A program made the translations under genes and the position numbers. This document shows, piece by piece, positions 7,711 through 14,688 of a stretch of DNA of 22,566 nt. Every line of letters begins with the position of its first letter. Within the stretch, counting starts at the first letter, position 1. The DNA is from Sphingobium sp. (lineage in GTDB: Bacteria > Pseudomonadota > Alphaproteobacteria > Sphingomonadales > Sphingomonadaceae). Location: contig JAGIAA010000044.1 in assembly GCA_017745115.1 (NCBI GenBank), positions 1 to 22,566 on the forward strand, written 5' to 3'. A model generated the notes under the pieces. The model worked only from the letters and a program-made list of their open reading frames with translations. It was not told the origin of the DNA and made no database searches.

Positions 7711-8190
7711 ATGAAAAACCATTTGCTTCCCTTGCTTGCCGTCGCCCTGTCCGCTGCCCCCGCTGCCGCACAATCCGCTGCCCGCTCGCCGCTGCTCGGC
7801 ACCTGGGCGGTCGACGTCTCGAAGCTGCCGATCCCGGCCGACCAGAGGCCGAAGAGCGTGACCTTCACCTATACCGAAGCCGGGGAGGGCAAATGGTCGA
7901 CGCAGGTCGACATCGTCGCATCCGACGGATCGGCGACACATGGCACGACCAGCTATCTGCGCGACGGCACCGCCTGGCCGGTCCAGGGCAGCCCCGAAGC
8001 CGATACCACCGCCGTCATGACACCGCAGCCCGGCGTCCTGGTCATGGCGCTCAGCAAGGGCGGCGTGCCTGGCTCGATCCGCATCTACACGGTAGCACCG
8101 GACGGCAAGAGCATGATCGAAACCGCGACCTACTTCACCCGCGAAGGCAAGCCGGTGATGCGGACCAACTACTTCAACCGCGTTCGCTAG
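7711..8190 (+). CDS. Small exported protein, function unknown
   Basis: This 159-residue protein has a clear signal peptide: MKNHLLPLLAVALSAAPAAA, with likely cleavage after AAA before QSAARSP. The mature part is about 139 residues. It begins LLGTWAVDVSKLP and reads as a beta-rich domain (VTFTYTEAGEGKWSTQVDIV, VLVMALSKGGVPGSIRIYTV) ending MRTNYFNRVR. The LxGTWxVDxSKLP opening resembles small periplasmic lipocalin-like or 'DUF' proteins common in sphingomonads, but I cannot name a function. GGGAGAG lies nine bases before the ATG. There are no cysteines, so it is not a lipoprotein. It is probably a single-gene unit between two repeat elements. Confidence 0.8.
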   Translation: MKNHLLPLLAVALSAAPAAAQSAARSPLLGTWAVDVSKLPIPADQRPKSVTFTYTEAGEGKWSTQVDIVASDGSATHGTTSYLRDGTAWPVQGSPEADTTAVMTPQPGVLVMALSKGGVPGSIRIYTVAPDGKSMIETATYFTREGKPVMRTNYFNRVR

Positions 8191-8210
8191 TCGGTTCGAT
8201 CTGACTAAAT

Positions 8211-8294
8211 CGTCACCCCGGACTTGATCCGGGGTCTCGCTGTTTCTGCACCGTTGCCGAGGAAGCGGGACCCCGGGTCAAGCCCGGGGTGACG
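8211..8294. repeat. REP-like palindrome (CCCCGGACTTGATCCGGGG type)
   Basis: The arms CGTCACCCCGGACTTGATCC (8211-8230) and GGTCAAGCCCGGGGTGACG (8276-8294) are imperfect reverse complements with GTCA/TGAC ends. Each arm contains its own mini-palindrome. The element sits in the convergent gap between the exported-protein gene and the phosphatase gene, at the place expected for a shared transcription stop. Confidence 0.75.
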
Positions 8295-8346
8295 GATGGG
8301 TGCTAGCGTAATCTTTGCGAACTGACACCAGTTGCGGAACCAATCC

Positions 8347-9168
8347 TCAGGCCGCGCTACTCTTCAGCGGCTCGTCCACTTCCTCGGCGTTCACCCCGGT
8401 GGTCAGGAACCAGCATTCGGTGCCTTCCAGGCCGATCGCGGTGAGGTGGCCGGTCGCATAGGCGCCGGTATCGATGCCGATCCGATTCGCGCGCATCTCG
8501 ACATCCTCGCGGATCGAATGGCCGTGCACGATCATGTGCGAGTGCGGCTCCTCGAAATTGAGGAAGGCGTCGCGGATCCAGTAGAGATCGGTGTCTTCCT
8601 GCTCCTGGAGCGGCACGCCCGGCTGGATGCCGGCGTGGACGAAGGCATAGTCGCCGATGATCGCCTGGCTGTTGAGGCTGGCGAGGAAGTCCTTGTGGTG
8701 CTGGGGCACGGCCTTGTCGATGAGGTCCCAGAGCTCGCCGGGCTCCATTTCATTGATCGCGCGCCCGGTGATGCCGTAGCTCGCCAGCGTCTCGCGGCCG
8801 CCCACGCCGTCGCGTATGAAGAAGCGCACGGCCTGCTCGTCGCCGTTGATCGCCATCTGGAAGACCTGCTCATGATTGCCCATGAGGCACGTCATGTTGG
8901 GCCATTGATCGCGCAGCTTGATGATGAAATCGATGACCTGGCGCGAGTGCGGGCCGCGGTCGACATAGTCGCCGAGAAAGACGAGGCTGGTGTCGTCGCG
9001 CTGTTTGCGGCGCCAGTCGTCCCGTCCGATCATGTCGAGAAGCTCGACGAGGAGATCGAGTCGGCCATGGATGTCGCCGATCGCATAGACGCGTCTGTCC
9101 GCACCGACTGACGGCGGTCCGGCGAGCACCTGGCGGTCGCGTTTGGGGCGCAGCATCTGGAACATCAT
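8347..9168 (-). CDS. PPP-family metallophosphatase (serine/threonine phosphatase-like)
   Basis: This 273-residue cytoplasmic calcineurin-like phosphoesterase has the full PPP metal-binding set: GDIHGR (31-36), GDYVDRG (66-72), GNHE (97-100), HAG (178-180) and HGH (215-217). These ligate two metal ions for hydrolysis of phosphomonoesters. The proteobacterial relatives are protein phosphatases of the PrpA/PrpB type or diadenosine tetraphosphatase-like enzymes; sequence alone does not decide the substrate. Two adjacent ATGs (9168, 9165) and M5 (9156) are possible starts, with no strong ribosome site. It lies 88 bases after dcd on the same strand and probably has its own promoter. Confidence 0.88.
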   Translation of the reverse strand: MMFQMLRPKRDRQVLAGPPSVGADRRVYAIGDIHGRLDLLVELLDMIGRDDWRRKQRDDTSLVFLGDYVDRGPHSRQVIDFIIKLRDQWPNMTCLMGNHEQVFQMAINGDEQAVRFFIRDGVGGRETLASYGITGRAINEMEPGELWDLIDKAVPQHHKDFLASLNSQAIIGDYAFVHAGIQPGVPLQEQEDTDLYWIRDAFLNFEEPHSHMIVHGHSIREDVEMRANRIGIDTGAYATGHLTAIGLEGTECWFLTTGVNAEEVDEPLKSSAA

Positions 9169-9218
9169 GACACTATAAGGGCGGAAAAGTGAACCGATAC
9201 AGAATCGAGTTGTAATAA

Positions 9219-9224
9219 ATTATA
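9219..9224 (-). promoter_or_regulatory. Candidate -10 box for the phosphatase gene
   Basis: On the minus strand these bases read TATAAT, within the AT-rich GTATAATTTATTACAAC segment that stands out in a GC-rich gap. It lies about 50 bases upstream of the phosphatase start. No matching TTGACA-like -35 is visible at 16-18 bases, so it is a candidate only. Confidence 0.4.
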
Positions 9225-9256
9225 CGCGCCTTGGTTCCCGCCCCGCGCGCATCGGT

Positions 9257-9811
9257 TCAAAGGCGCGGCAGTGTGACGCCCCGCTGGCCCATATATTTGC
9301 CTGCCCGGTCGGCATAGCTCGTCTCGCAGGGCTCGTTGCCCTGGAGGAAAAGGAACTGGCACGCTCCCTCATTGGCGTAGATTTTGGCGGGGAGCGGCGT
9401 CGTGTTCGAGAATTCGAGCGTGACATGGCCTTCCCAGCCGGGCTCGAGCGGCGTCACGTTCACGATGATGCCGCAGCGCGCATAGGTCGACTTGCCGAGG
9501 CAGATCACCAGCACATCGCGGGGAATGCGAAAATACTCGACCGTGCGCGCCAGGGCGAAGCTGTTCGGCGGAATGATGCAGACGTCCGTCTTGCGGTCAA
9601 CCAGGCTGTTGCTGTCGAAATTCTTGGGGTCCACCACCGCGCTGTCGACATTGGTGAAGATCTTGAATTCGTCGGCGACGCGCGCGTCATAGCCGTAGCT
9701 GGAGAGGCCGTAGCTGATGCAGCCCTCGCGGCGCTGGCTCTCGACGAACGGTTCGATCATGCCCGTCGAAAGCGCCTGTTCGCGAATCCACTTGTCGGAA
9801 AGAATAGCCAT
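9257..9811 (-). CDS. dcd: dCTP deaminase
   Basis: Dcd converts dCTP to dUTP and ammonia, feeding dTTP synthesis via dUMP. The 184-residue product is full length, with the trimeric dUTPase-fold signatures: YGYDARV (39-45), [20 protein letters not shown] (106-125, with the nucleotide-binding loop at its start) and the catalytic-Glu block [13 protein letters not shown] (129-141, E133). The C terminus [14 protein letters not shown] matches the mobile tail that closes the active site. No fused dUTPase signature is seen, so the monofunctional enzyme is likely. The gene follows the interrupted exported paralogue by 33 bases and is probably in the same transcript. cdd lies three genes upstream in the same run. 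Confidence 0.97.
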   Translation of the reverse strand: MAILSDKWIREQALSTGMIEPFVESQRREGCISYGLSSYGYDARVADEFKIFTNVDSAVVDPKNFDSNSLVDRKTDVCIIPPNSFALARTVEYFRIPRDVLVICLGKSTYARCGIIVNVTPLEPGWEGHVTLEFSNTTPLPAKIYANEGACQFLFLQGNEPCETSYADRAGKYMGQRGVTLPRL

Positions 9812-9844
9812 GGCTCGTCGCTACCCGCGCGGAGGCGCTGCGGT

Positions 9845-10396
9845 CTATCCCTTTTTCTTGCGGTCCATGCCGGCCTGGTAGGGTTCGATGACGAGATTGC
9901 AGGGTGTGTTCGCGTCGGGGCCGCTCACCGATTTGAACTGGTTCCATCGGTAGACCAGGTCCTCCTTCCGGCGGAGCCAATAACGGGTGTCCAAGATGGA
10001 GATCAAACTCGGCTGCTCATCCTGCTTTCCAATCGCCTAAAGCGTTGCGGCGAGCAGCGCATCGCAATTCCTGGTGTCGGTCTTCAGCGGGACGATGCGG
10101 ATCAGCGCGAGCTTTTGGGTGGCATCGAAGTAGAATTGGCGGCTGATGGGCACGTCGCCGGCTTGGGCGGGCGTGGAGAGCTGCAAGTCGAAACCGGCCA
10201 GCTGGCTTCCCGGGCGGACTTCACGGGTGACGGCGCTTTCGCCCTCGGCGGCTTTCACCGCGTCGAGGGGTTGTTGCCAGGCGGGACGGCTGAGCCATGC
10301 GGGCATTTCGGCTTGCGCCGCGACGGTGGTACCGATCAGCAGCAACGCGATAATGGACCGCGCCGTGCGAGAAGTGCCAACGGACATGTCGCTCAT
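9845..10396 (-). pseudogene. Exported paralogue interrupted by an in-frame amber codon
   Basis: The frame opens at ATG 10396, which overlaps the stop of the preceding paralogue as ATGA, and runs 119 codons to TAG at 10037-10039. It then continues in the same frame for 63 more sense codons to TAG at 9845-9847. The downstream part reads AIGKQDEQPSLIS... and ends IEPYQAGMDRKKKG. It aligns along its length with the C terminus of the intact neighbour (LVEPYEAGMARKKRGKG); the upstream half aligns too (SRQFYFDATQKLALIRIVP with NRQFYFDDKKRLTVVRIMP). Total length would be 182 residues plus the stop, against 187 in the paralogue. A signal peptide is present (SIIALLLIGTTVAAQA). Truncation separates two conserved cysteines (C111 and the TPC cysteine at 166). 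Pseudogene, natural readthrough or sequencing error are all possible. Confidence 0.75.
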
Positions 10397-10956
10397 CCTT
10401 TCCCTCTTTTCTTGCGCGCCATGCCGGCTTCATAAGGCTCCACGAGGACATGGCAGGGCGTCTTGTCGTCGGGGATGGCGCTGGCCTTGAGGCGCACCCA
10501 GCGATAGACGCGATCGTCCTTGGGCCGCAGCCAGAAGGCGTTTTCGAACGAGATGGAAGCGATGCTGGCATCGGTCTTGGTTTCGTCGGGCACCCCGAGC
10601 GCGGCCGTTGTCGCCGTCAGCAGGGCCGTGCAATTGGCGCCCGAGAGCGCCGACGGCATGATTCGCACGACCGTCAGCCGTTTCTTGTCGTCGAAGTAGA
10701 ACTGGCGGTTGAGGCCGAGATCGTCGACCCGCACCGGCGTTTCCACCATGAAATCTTGGTCGAACACCCGGCTGCCCGGGCGCGGGACCTGGGGGACGGC
10801 GGCGGCGCCCTCGGCGGCGATCACGGCGTCCGGCGCTGTCTTCCAGGGGGGCAGTACGAGCCAGGGTGCTTGCGCCTGTGCCGATCCCGCACAGGCCATC
10901 AGCACCGGCAAGACCAGACGCACCGATCCTGAAAGGCGCTTGGCTGAGATGCGCAT
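10393..10956 (-). CDS. Exported protein of unknown function, intact member of a tandem pair
   Basis: This 187-residue protein begins at ATG 10956, behind an excellent GGAGAGGGGAG; the longer open frame upstream lacks one. It has a signal peptide: basic MRISAKRLSGSVR, hydrophobic LVLPVLMACAG, probable cleavage after AQAQA. LMAC could instead be a weak lipobox. The mature domain starts PWLVLPPWKTAPDAV. It contains NRQFYFDDKKRLTVVRI (83-99), C109 in GANCTALL, FWLRPKDDRVYRW (141-153) and C168 in KTPCHVL, and ends in the very basic EAGMARKKRGKG. The two cysteines may form a disulfide in the periplasm. I do not recognise the family. Its stop overlaps the start of the related downstream gene by four bases (ATGA), the arrangement of translational coupling after tandem duplication. 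Confidence 0.82.
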   Translation of the reverse strand: MRISAKRLSGSVRLVLPVLMACAGSAQAQAPWLVLPPWKTAPDAVIAAEGAAAVPQVPRPGSRVFDQDFMVETPVRVDDLGLNRQFYFDDKKRLTVVRIMPSALSGANCTALLTATTAALGVPDETKTDASIASISFENAFWLRPKDDRVYRWVRLKASAIPDDKTPCHVLVEPYEAGMARKKRGKG

Positions 10957-11018
10957 CGGCTCCCCTCTCCTGTGCATGGGATGAGTGGGAACGGGCAGCG
11001 GAGTCAAGAAGGTCGGGG

Positions 11019-11465
11019 CTAACCCAGATTAGCCGGCCCGAAGGCATGGGGTAGCAGGTCGGCGAGACGGTGGCGCGCGATGCTCTTGCCGTCGCCCGAG
11101 ACGCACAGGATCGGAATCTCGCGGCCCGCCACGTCCTGCGCTTCGTTCAGGACCTGCCGGCAGCGGCCGCAAGGCGTTACCACGGCGTCGCCCGCGCCTC
11201 CCATGGGCGCACCGGCAACCGCGATCATGGCGATCTCCGCGAGTCGGCCTTGTGCATTCGCGGCGGCAATCGCCACCGTCTCCGCGCAGAGCGACAGGCC
11301 GTAGCTCGCATTCTCGAAATTGCTGCCTGTGAGGACCGATCCGTCGGTCATGCGCAGTGCGGCGCCGACGGCGAAGCGGCTATAGGGCGCGTAGGCATGG
11401 CTCATCGCCGCGCGTGCCGCGTCGACCAGTTCCTGCTCCTGCGCAGCCAATTCCGTCATATCCAT
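11019..11465 (-). CDS. cdd: Cytidine deaminase
   Basis: Cdd deaminates cytidine and deoxycytidine to uridine and deoxyuridine in pyrimidine salvage. The 148-residue product is the short, tetrameric type with one zinc per subunit: C60 and catalytic E62 in LCAETVAI, and C99 and C102 in TPCGRCRQVL. The substrate-binding segments YSRFAVGAAL (28-37) and GSNFENASYG (47-56) are intact. M1 (11465) and M3 (11459) are both possible starts. It begins four bases after the GH25-like gene and is followed after 62 bases by the tandem exported pair. It shares the pyrimidine-deaminase theme with dcd downstream. Confidence 0.96.
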   Translation of the reverse strand: MDMTELAAQEQELVDAARAAMSHAYAPYSRFAVGAALRMTDGSVLTGSNFENASYGLSLCAETVAIAAANAQGRLAEIAMIAVAGAPMGGAGDAVVTPCGRCRQVLNEAQDVAGREIPILCVSGDGKSIARHRLADLLPHAFGPANLG

Positions 11466-11469
11466 CGTC

Positions 11470-12189
11470 CTAGGGCTTCACCGCATCCCATTCCACAGCG
11501 CCCTTGATGCCCGGCACGCGCTTCCATGTCGAGGCCGTCCAGATCACCCACGGCCGCGTGGCATAGCCGGGCTTGAAGAAATCCTCTTCCAGCCAGAGCG
11601 TGCGGTTGATCCCCGACGACAGGTCATAGGCTGCCTCGATCTCCAGCGTCTCGCGCAGGATCGCGGGCTTGCCGCTGTGCGCCTCGATCTGGTTGAGGAA
11701 GACATTGAGCTCGGCGAGCAGCTTGTCGCGGCTGGGGCGTGCCGGGCAGAGCGGCGAGAAGGCGAGGGCAACGACGGGCGGCAGCATCGTGTCCTGGCGC
11801 GGCACGGTCGAGATGAATGTCGTCGACTGATCGGTGGCGCTGGCGCAGAGGCTGTAGCGGTGGATCGCGCCATGTTTGAGGCCTGCGCTGCGGGCACCCT
11901 CGAGATTGGCGGCGAAGGTGGCGTCGCGCTCGTCGCGGCCCGACGATGCGACCAGATAGGCGAAGTCCGCGCCGCCGAGGCGGACCGCCGACCAGTTGAC
12001 CGCGCCGGTCTCCGCCGAGACGGTGATGCCCTGCACCGGATAGCGGCTGCGCGACGGCGTCCAGGTCTTGAGCAGCCAGAATGTGCCGCCGCCGATGATC
12101 GCCACGGCCAGTGCGGCGGCAATGAGGATGCGCAGGGGCGTCACCTTGATCCGGCGTCTGCGGCCGGTCGCTTGTACGATTGTTACCAT
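11470..12189 (-). CDS. Membrane-anchored GH25 (lysozyme-fold) protein lacking catalytic acids
   Basis: This 239-residue protein has a basic N terminus (GRRRRIKV), one membrane segment (about 20-40) and a periplasmic glycoside-hydrolase family 25 domain from YPVQGITVSAETGAVNW (50-66) onward. Family landmarks are recognisable: DFAYLVASSG (75-84), SAGLKHGAIHRYSLC (101-115), PPVVALAF (137-144), GKPAIL (173-178) and RPWVIWTAS (212-220). Active GH25 muramidases have GxD at the first strand and a DxE pair on the strand equivalent to VVALAF. Here T56 replaces the first Asp and A141-L142-A143 replaces Asp-x-Glu, so all three acids are gone. Muramidase activity is therefore unlikely; peptidoglycan binding or a structural role is inference. 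It starts one base after the UPF0262 stop and ends four bases before cdd, implying cotranscription. Confidence 0.85.
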   Translation of the reverse strand: MVTIVQATGRRRRIKVTPLRILIAAALAVAIIGGGTFWLLKTWTPSRSRYPVQGITVSAETGAVNWSAVRLGGADFAYLVASSGRDERDATFAANLEGARSAGLKHGAIHRYSLCASATDQSTTFISTVPRQDTMLPPVVALAFSPLCPARPSRDKLLAELNVFLNQIEAHSGKPAILRETLEIEAAYDLSSGINRTLWLEEDFFKPGYATRPWVIWTASTWKRVPGIKGAVEWDAVKP

Positions 12190-12190
12190 G

Positions 12191-12673
12191 TCAGTTCCGG
12201 ATGTGGAGGACGCAGATCAGCGTGAAGAGCCGTCGCGCCGTGTCGAAATCGACGGCGATCTTGCCGTCCAGCTTGGCCATGAGCAGTTCCGCCGCCTCGT
12301 TGTGGACGGCTCTTCGCGCCATGTCGACCGTCTCGATCTGCGCGGGCGTCGCCTGGCGGATCGCCTGGAAATAGCTTTCGCAGATCGAGAAATAGTCCTT
12401 GATCGGCCGTCGGAAGCTGGCGAGCCCGAGGATGATCGCTTCGAGCGGGCTGTCGTCCGCGCGCCGGATCTCGATGGCGAGGCGGCCTTCCTGCACGCTG
12501 ATGAACACCTTGTACGGGCCGGCATAGCCATCCTCATGGCTACGGGTCGGCGCGAAGCTGTTGTCCTCGATCAGGTCGTAAATGGCGATCCGCCGCTCCT
12601 GTTCGACATCCGCGTTGCGCCAGACGATCGTCTTGTCGTCGAGCGCGATATCGATGATGCGGGGGTCGGCCAT
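12191..12673 (-). CDS. UPF0262 family protein
   Basis: This 160-residue cytoplasmic protein belongs to UPF0262, an alphaproteobacterial family of unknown function. The evidence is the opening RIIDIALDDKTIVWRNADVEQER, the following RIAIYDLIEDNSFAP (28-42) and the mid-region LEAIILGLASFRRPIKDYFSICESYF. No catalytic motif is evident; the chain is rich in charged residues with amphipathic helices in the C-terminal half. It ends one base before the GH25-like gene and starts 54 bases after the winged-helix regulator, so it is inside the minus-strand run. The link to envelope or nucleotide genes here is positional only. Confidence 0.9.
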   Translation of the reverse strand: MADPRIIDIALDDKTIVWRNADVEQERRIAIYDLIEDNSFAPTRSHEDGYAGPYKVFISVQEGRLAIEIRRADDSPLEAIILGLASFRRPIKDYFSICESYFQAIRQATPAQIETVDMARRAVHNEAAELLMAKLDGKIAVDFDTARRLFTLICVLHIRN

Positions 12674-12727
12674 GACCCCAAACCCCTATGCCTCGCGCTG
12701 CGCTGCGGCAAGGGGCGGGCGCGGCGG

Positions 12728-13330
12728 TCAGCCGAGTGGCGCGAAGGCCGCGTGGGCGAGATAGATCGGCGCGCCGTCGCCGGCTTCGAGCTTGGAGTAG
12801 CGCTCGAACAGCACCGACAGGTCCTTGCCAAGCGCGTCGCGCTGTTGCGGATCGAGCCGGAGACGGCGCCATATCTCGATCGTCCGGGGTGGCGCGGCAT
12901 CTTCGCCGCGCATGAGGCGAACCATCATCCTGCCCTGCGGATCGGACGTGTAGAGCAACGAGACCTCGCCGCTCCTGTTGCTTTCCTCGCGCAGCGCCTG
13001 GCGCAATTCGGCCACCCATGCATCGCTCGGCAGTTGATGCAGATAGGCCTGCGGGACCCAGAAACGCTGGGCCACCGCACGAAAGTACCGGATCGGGCGT
13101 CCAGCGCGCGCCTCGCTGCGGCTGACGACGAGCAGGCCCGCCGCGATCAGTCGTTCCGCATGATAATGCAGCTTGGACAGCGGCGCGCGGATGTCCTCCT
13201 CGAGCTGCGAGAGCGTCTTCTCGGAGAGCGTGCAGGCGAGCAGGACGCGGCAGCGCAACTGGTTCTGGAAGGCCGCTGCCTGTCGGGCCTCTTCGACGCG
13301 ATGCTCTCTACTTTGTTCGGTCAATTGCAT
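12728..13330 (-). CDS. Winged-helix (ArsR-like) transcriptional regulator
   Basis: This protein of about 200 residues has an N-terminal winged-helix domain (about residues 20-90). RCRVLLACTLSEKTLSQLEEDIRAPLSKLHYHAERLIAAGLLVV has the helix-turn-helix layout of ArsR/HTH_20 proteins, with SKLHYHAERL as recognition helix, followed by a wing (SRSEARAGRPIRYFRAVA). The C-terminal half (WVPQAYLHQLPSDAWVAELR onward) is a helical domain seen in many such regulators; the ligand is unknown. I chose ATG 13330 because the region above it looks like an AT-rich promoter. An upstream in-frame ATG at 13423 would add 31 residues and overlap an inverted repeat. It is divergent from the hydroxy-acid dehydrogenase gene at 13459, which it may regulate, along with the genes downstream of it. 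Confidence 0.78.
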   Translation of the reverse strand: MQLTEQSREHRVEEARQAAAFQNQLRCRVLLACTLSEKTLSQLEEDIRAPLSKLHYHAERLIAAGLLVVSRSEARAGRPIRYFRAVAQRFWVPQAYLHQLPSDAWVAELRQALREESNRSGEVSLLYTSDPQGRMMVRLMRGEDAAPPRTIEIWRRLRLDPQQRDALGKDLSVLFERYSKLEAGDGAPIYLAHAAFAPLG

Positions 13331-13360
13331 TTGAAGTAGAATAGACCACAAATGTAGTCG

Positions 13361-13428
13361 TGACAATGCCGCCTGAAGATTTGACCGAAGCGGCAGGGAC
13401 TGAAACGCGGCCAGGAAATGCATTGTCA
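13361..13428. promoter_or_regulatory. Inverted repeat in the regulator/lldD divergent region
   Basis: TGACAATGC (13361-13369) and GCATTGTCA (13420-13428) are perfect 9-base reverse complements separated by 50 bases, inside the 128-base gap between the two divergent genes. Together they could be operator half-sites for the winged-helix regulator. The function is inferred from position; a chance match of this length across such a gap is possible. Confidence 0.35.
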
Positions 13429-13458
13429 GACGCGGCGTCCTCCCGCTAAGCCACTGCC

Positions 13459-14607
13459 ATGCGCCTGTCTGACTGCCACAATATCGACGACTTTCGCCTG
13501 CTGGCGAAGCATCGCCTGCCCTGGCCGGTGTTCGACTATATCGACGGCGCGGCGGACGACGAGATCACCAAGGCGCGCAACACGGCCTCCTATGCCGATT
13601 GCGACCTCGTGCCCGAGGTGCTGGCCGGCGTCGCGGAGATCGACCCGTCGGTCACCATCATGGGCCGCAAGTCGGCGCTGCCGCTGATCCTGTCGCCGAC
13701 CGCCCTGCAGCGCGTCTTCCACTGGCAGGGCGAGCGCGCGGTTGCCCGGGCGGCGGAGAGATTCGGCCTGTGGTTCGGCATTTCCAGCCTCGCCACCGTC
13801 AGCATCGAGGAGATCGGCGCGGCCATCTCCACGCCCAAGCTCTTCCAATTCTATTATCACAAGGATCGCGGCCTCAACCGCTCGATGGTCGAGCGCTGCA
13901 AGGCGGCGAAGTTCGACGCGCTGGCCCTGACCGTCGACACCATCGTCTCGGGCAAGCGCGAGCGGTGCGCCCGCAGCGGCTTCACCTCGCCGCCGCGCTT
14001 CACATTGTCGTCGGCGCTCTCCTACGCGATCAAGCCGCGCTGGGCGCTCGACTATCTGCTCCGCGAGAAGTTCGCGCTGCCCAATCTCGACACCCATGTG
14101 AAGGAAGGCAGCGGCGAGGCCGTGTCCATCGCCGGCTATTTCAATTCCATGCTCGATCCCGGCATGGACTGGAAGATGGCCGAGCAGCTGCGCGAGGACT
14201 GGGGCGGCACCTTCTGCCTCAAGGGCATCATGAGCGCGGCCGACGCCCGCCGCGCGGTCGAGATCGGCGCGGACGCGATCATGATCTCCAACCATGGCGG
14301 CCGCCAGCTCGACGGCAGCCGCTCCCCGTTCGACCAACTCGGCGAGATCGTCGACGCAGTCGGCGGCAAGATCGAGATCATCTGCGACGGCGGCGTTCGC
14401 CGCGGCACGCACGTGCTTAAGGCGCTGTCGGTCGGGGCCAACTGTGCCTCGGGCGGCCGTCTGTATCTCTACGCGCTCGCCGCGGCGGGGCAGGACGGCG
14501 TCGAGCGCGCCATCGGCATCCTCAAGGACGAGATCGAGCGCGGCATGCGCCTGATGGGCGTGACGAGGGTGGATCAGCTCAACCGCGACCGCCTGCGCTG
14601 GCGCTAA
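13459..14607 (+). CDS. lldD: FMN-dependent alpha-hydroxy-acid dehydrogenase (L-lactate dehydrogenase-like)
   Basis: This 382-residue TIM-barrel flavoenzyme oxidises an L-2-hydroxy acid, probably L-lactate, to the keto acid. The active-site block SNHGGRQLDGSRSPFDQL (277-294) contains the catalytic base H279 and substrate-binding R282. K255 in FCLKGIM, the PTALQRVFHWQGE segment (80-92) and the phosphate-binding ICDGGVRRGTHV all contact FMN in the family. The length matches LldD rather than the longer cytochrome b2 fusions. One oddity: the phosphate-site block, usually close to iGRpYLYgL, here reads ASGGRLYLYALAAAG. No good ribosome site precedes ATG 13459, and no better start is seen. It is transcribed away from the winged-helix regulator. 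Other 2-hydroxy acids (mandelate, glycolate) are possible substrates. Confidence 0.9.
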   Translation: MRLSDCHNIDDFRLLAKHRLPWPVFDYIDGAADDEITKARNTASYADCDLVPEVLAGVAEIDPSVTIMGRKSALPLILSPTALQRVFHWQGERAVARAAERFGLWFGISSLATVSIEEIGAAISTPKLFQFYYHKDRGLNRSMVERCKAAKFDALALTVDTIVSGKRERCARSGFTSPPRFTLSSALSYAIKPRWALDYLLREKFALPNLDTHVKEGSGEAVSIAGYFNSMLDPGMDWKMAEQLREDWGGTFCLKGIMSAADARRAVEIGADAIMISNHGGRQLDGSRSPFDQLGEIVDAVGGKIEIICDGGVRRGTHVLKALSVGANCASGGRLYLYALAAAGQDGVERAIGILKDEIERGMRLMGVTRVDQLNRDRLRWR

Positions 14608-14615
14608 GTCAGCAG

Positions 14616-14663
14616 AATATGTTACATATTTCCTTTGATCTTTGCTGTAATATGTAACATATT
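14616..14663 (+). promoter_or_regulatory. Twin 15-bp palindromes before the foreign gene
   Basis: AATATGTTACATATT (14616-14630) and AATATGTAACATATT (14649-14663) are each perfect palindromes around one central base, and are reverse complements of each other. Their centres are 33 bases apart, about three helical turns, so two bound dimers would sit on the same DNA face. A weak -35 (TTGATC, 14635-14640) lies between them, and a possible -10 (CATATT, 14658-14663) overlaps the second. Autorepression of the downstream gene is the simplest reading. Alternatively, the pair could fold as a 15-bp stem with an 18-base loop followed by T residues and terminate lldD. Confidence 0.6.
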
Positions 14664-14688
14664 TTGCCTCCAGCCAGTGGAGGATGCT

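Noticed and set aside
12068..13339. 423-codon plus-strand frame
   Set aside because: It lies antisense to the UPF0262 and winged-helix genes, which have recognisable families; no motif is seen in the plus-strand product.
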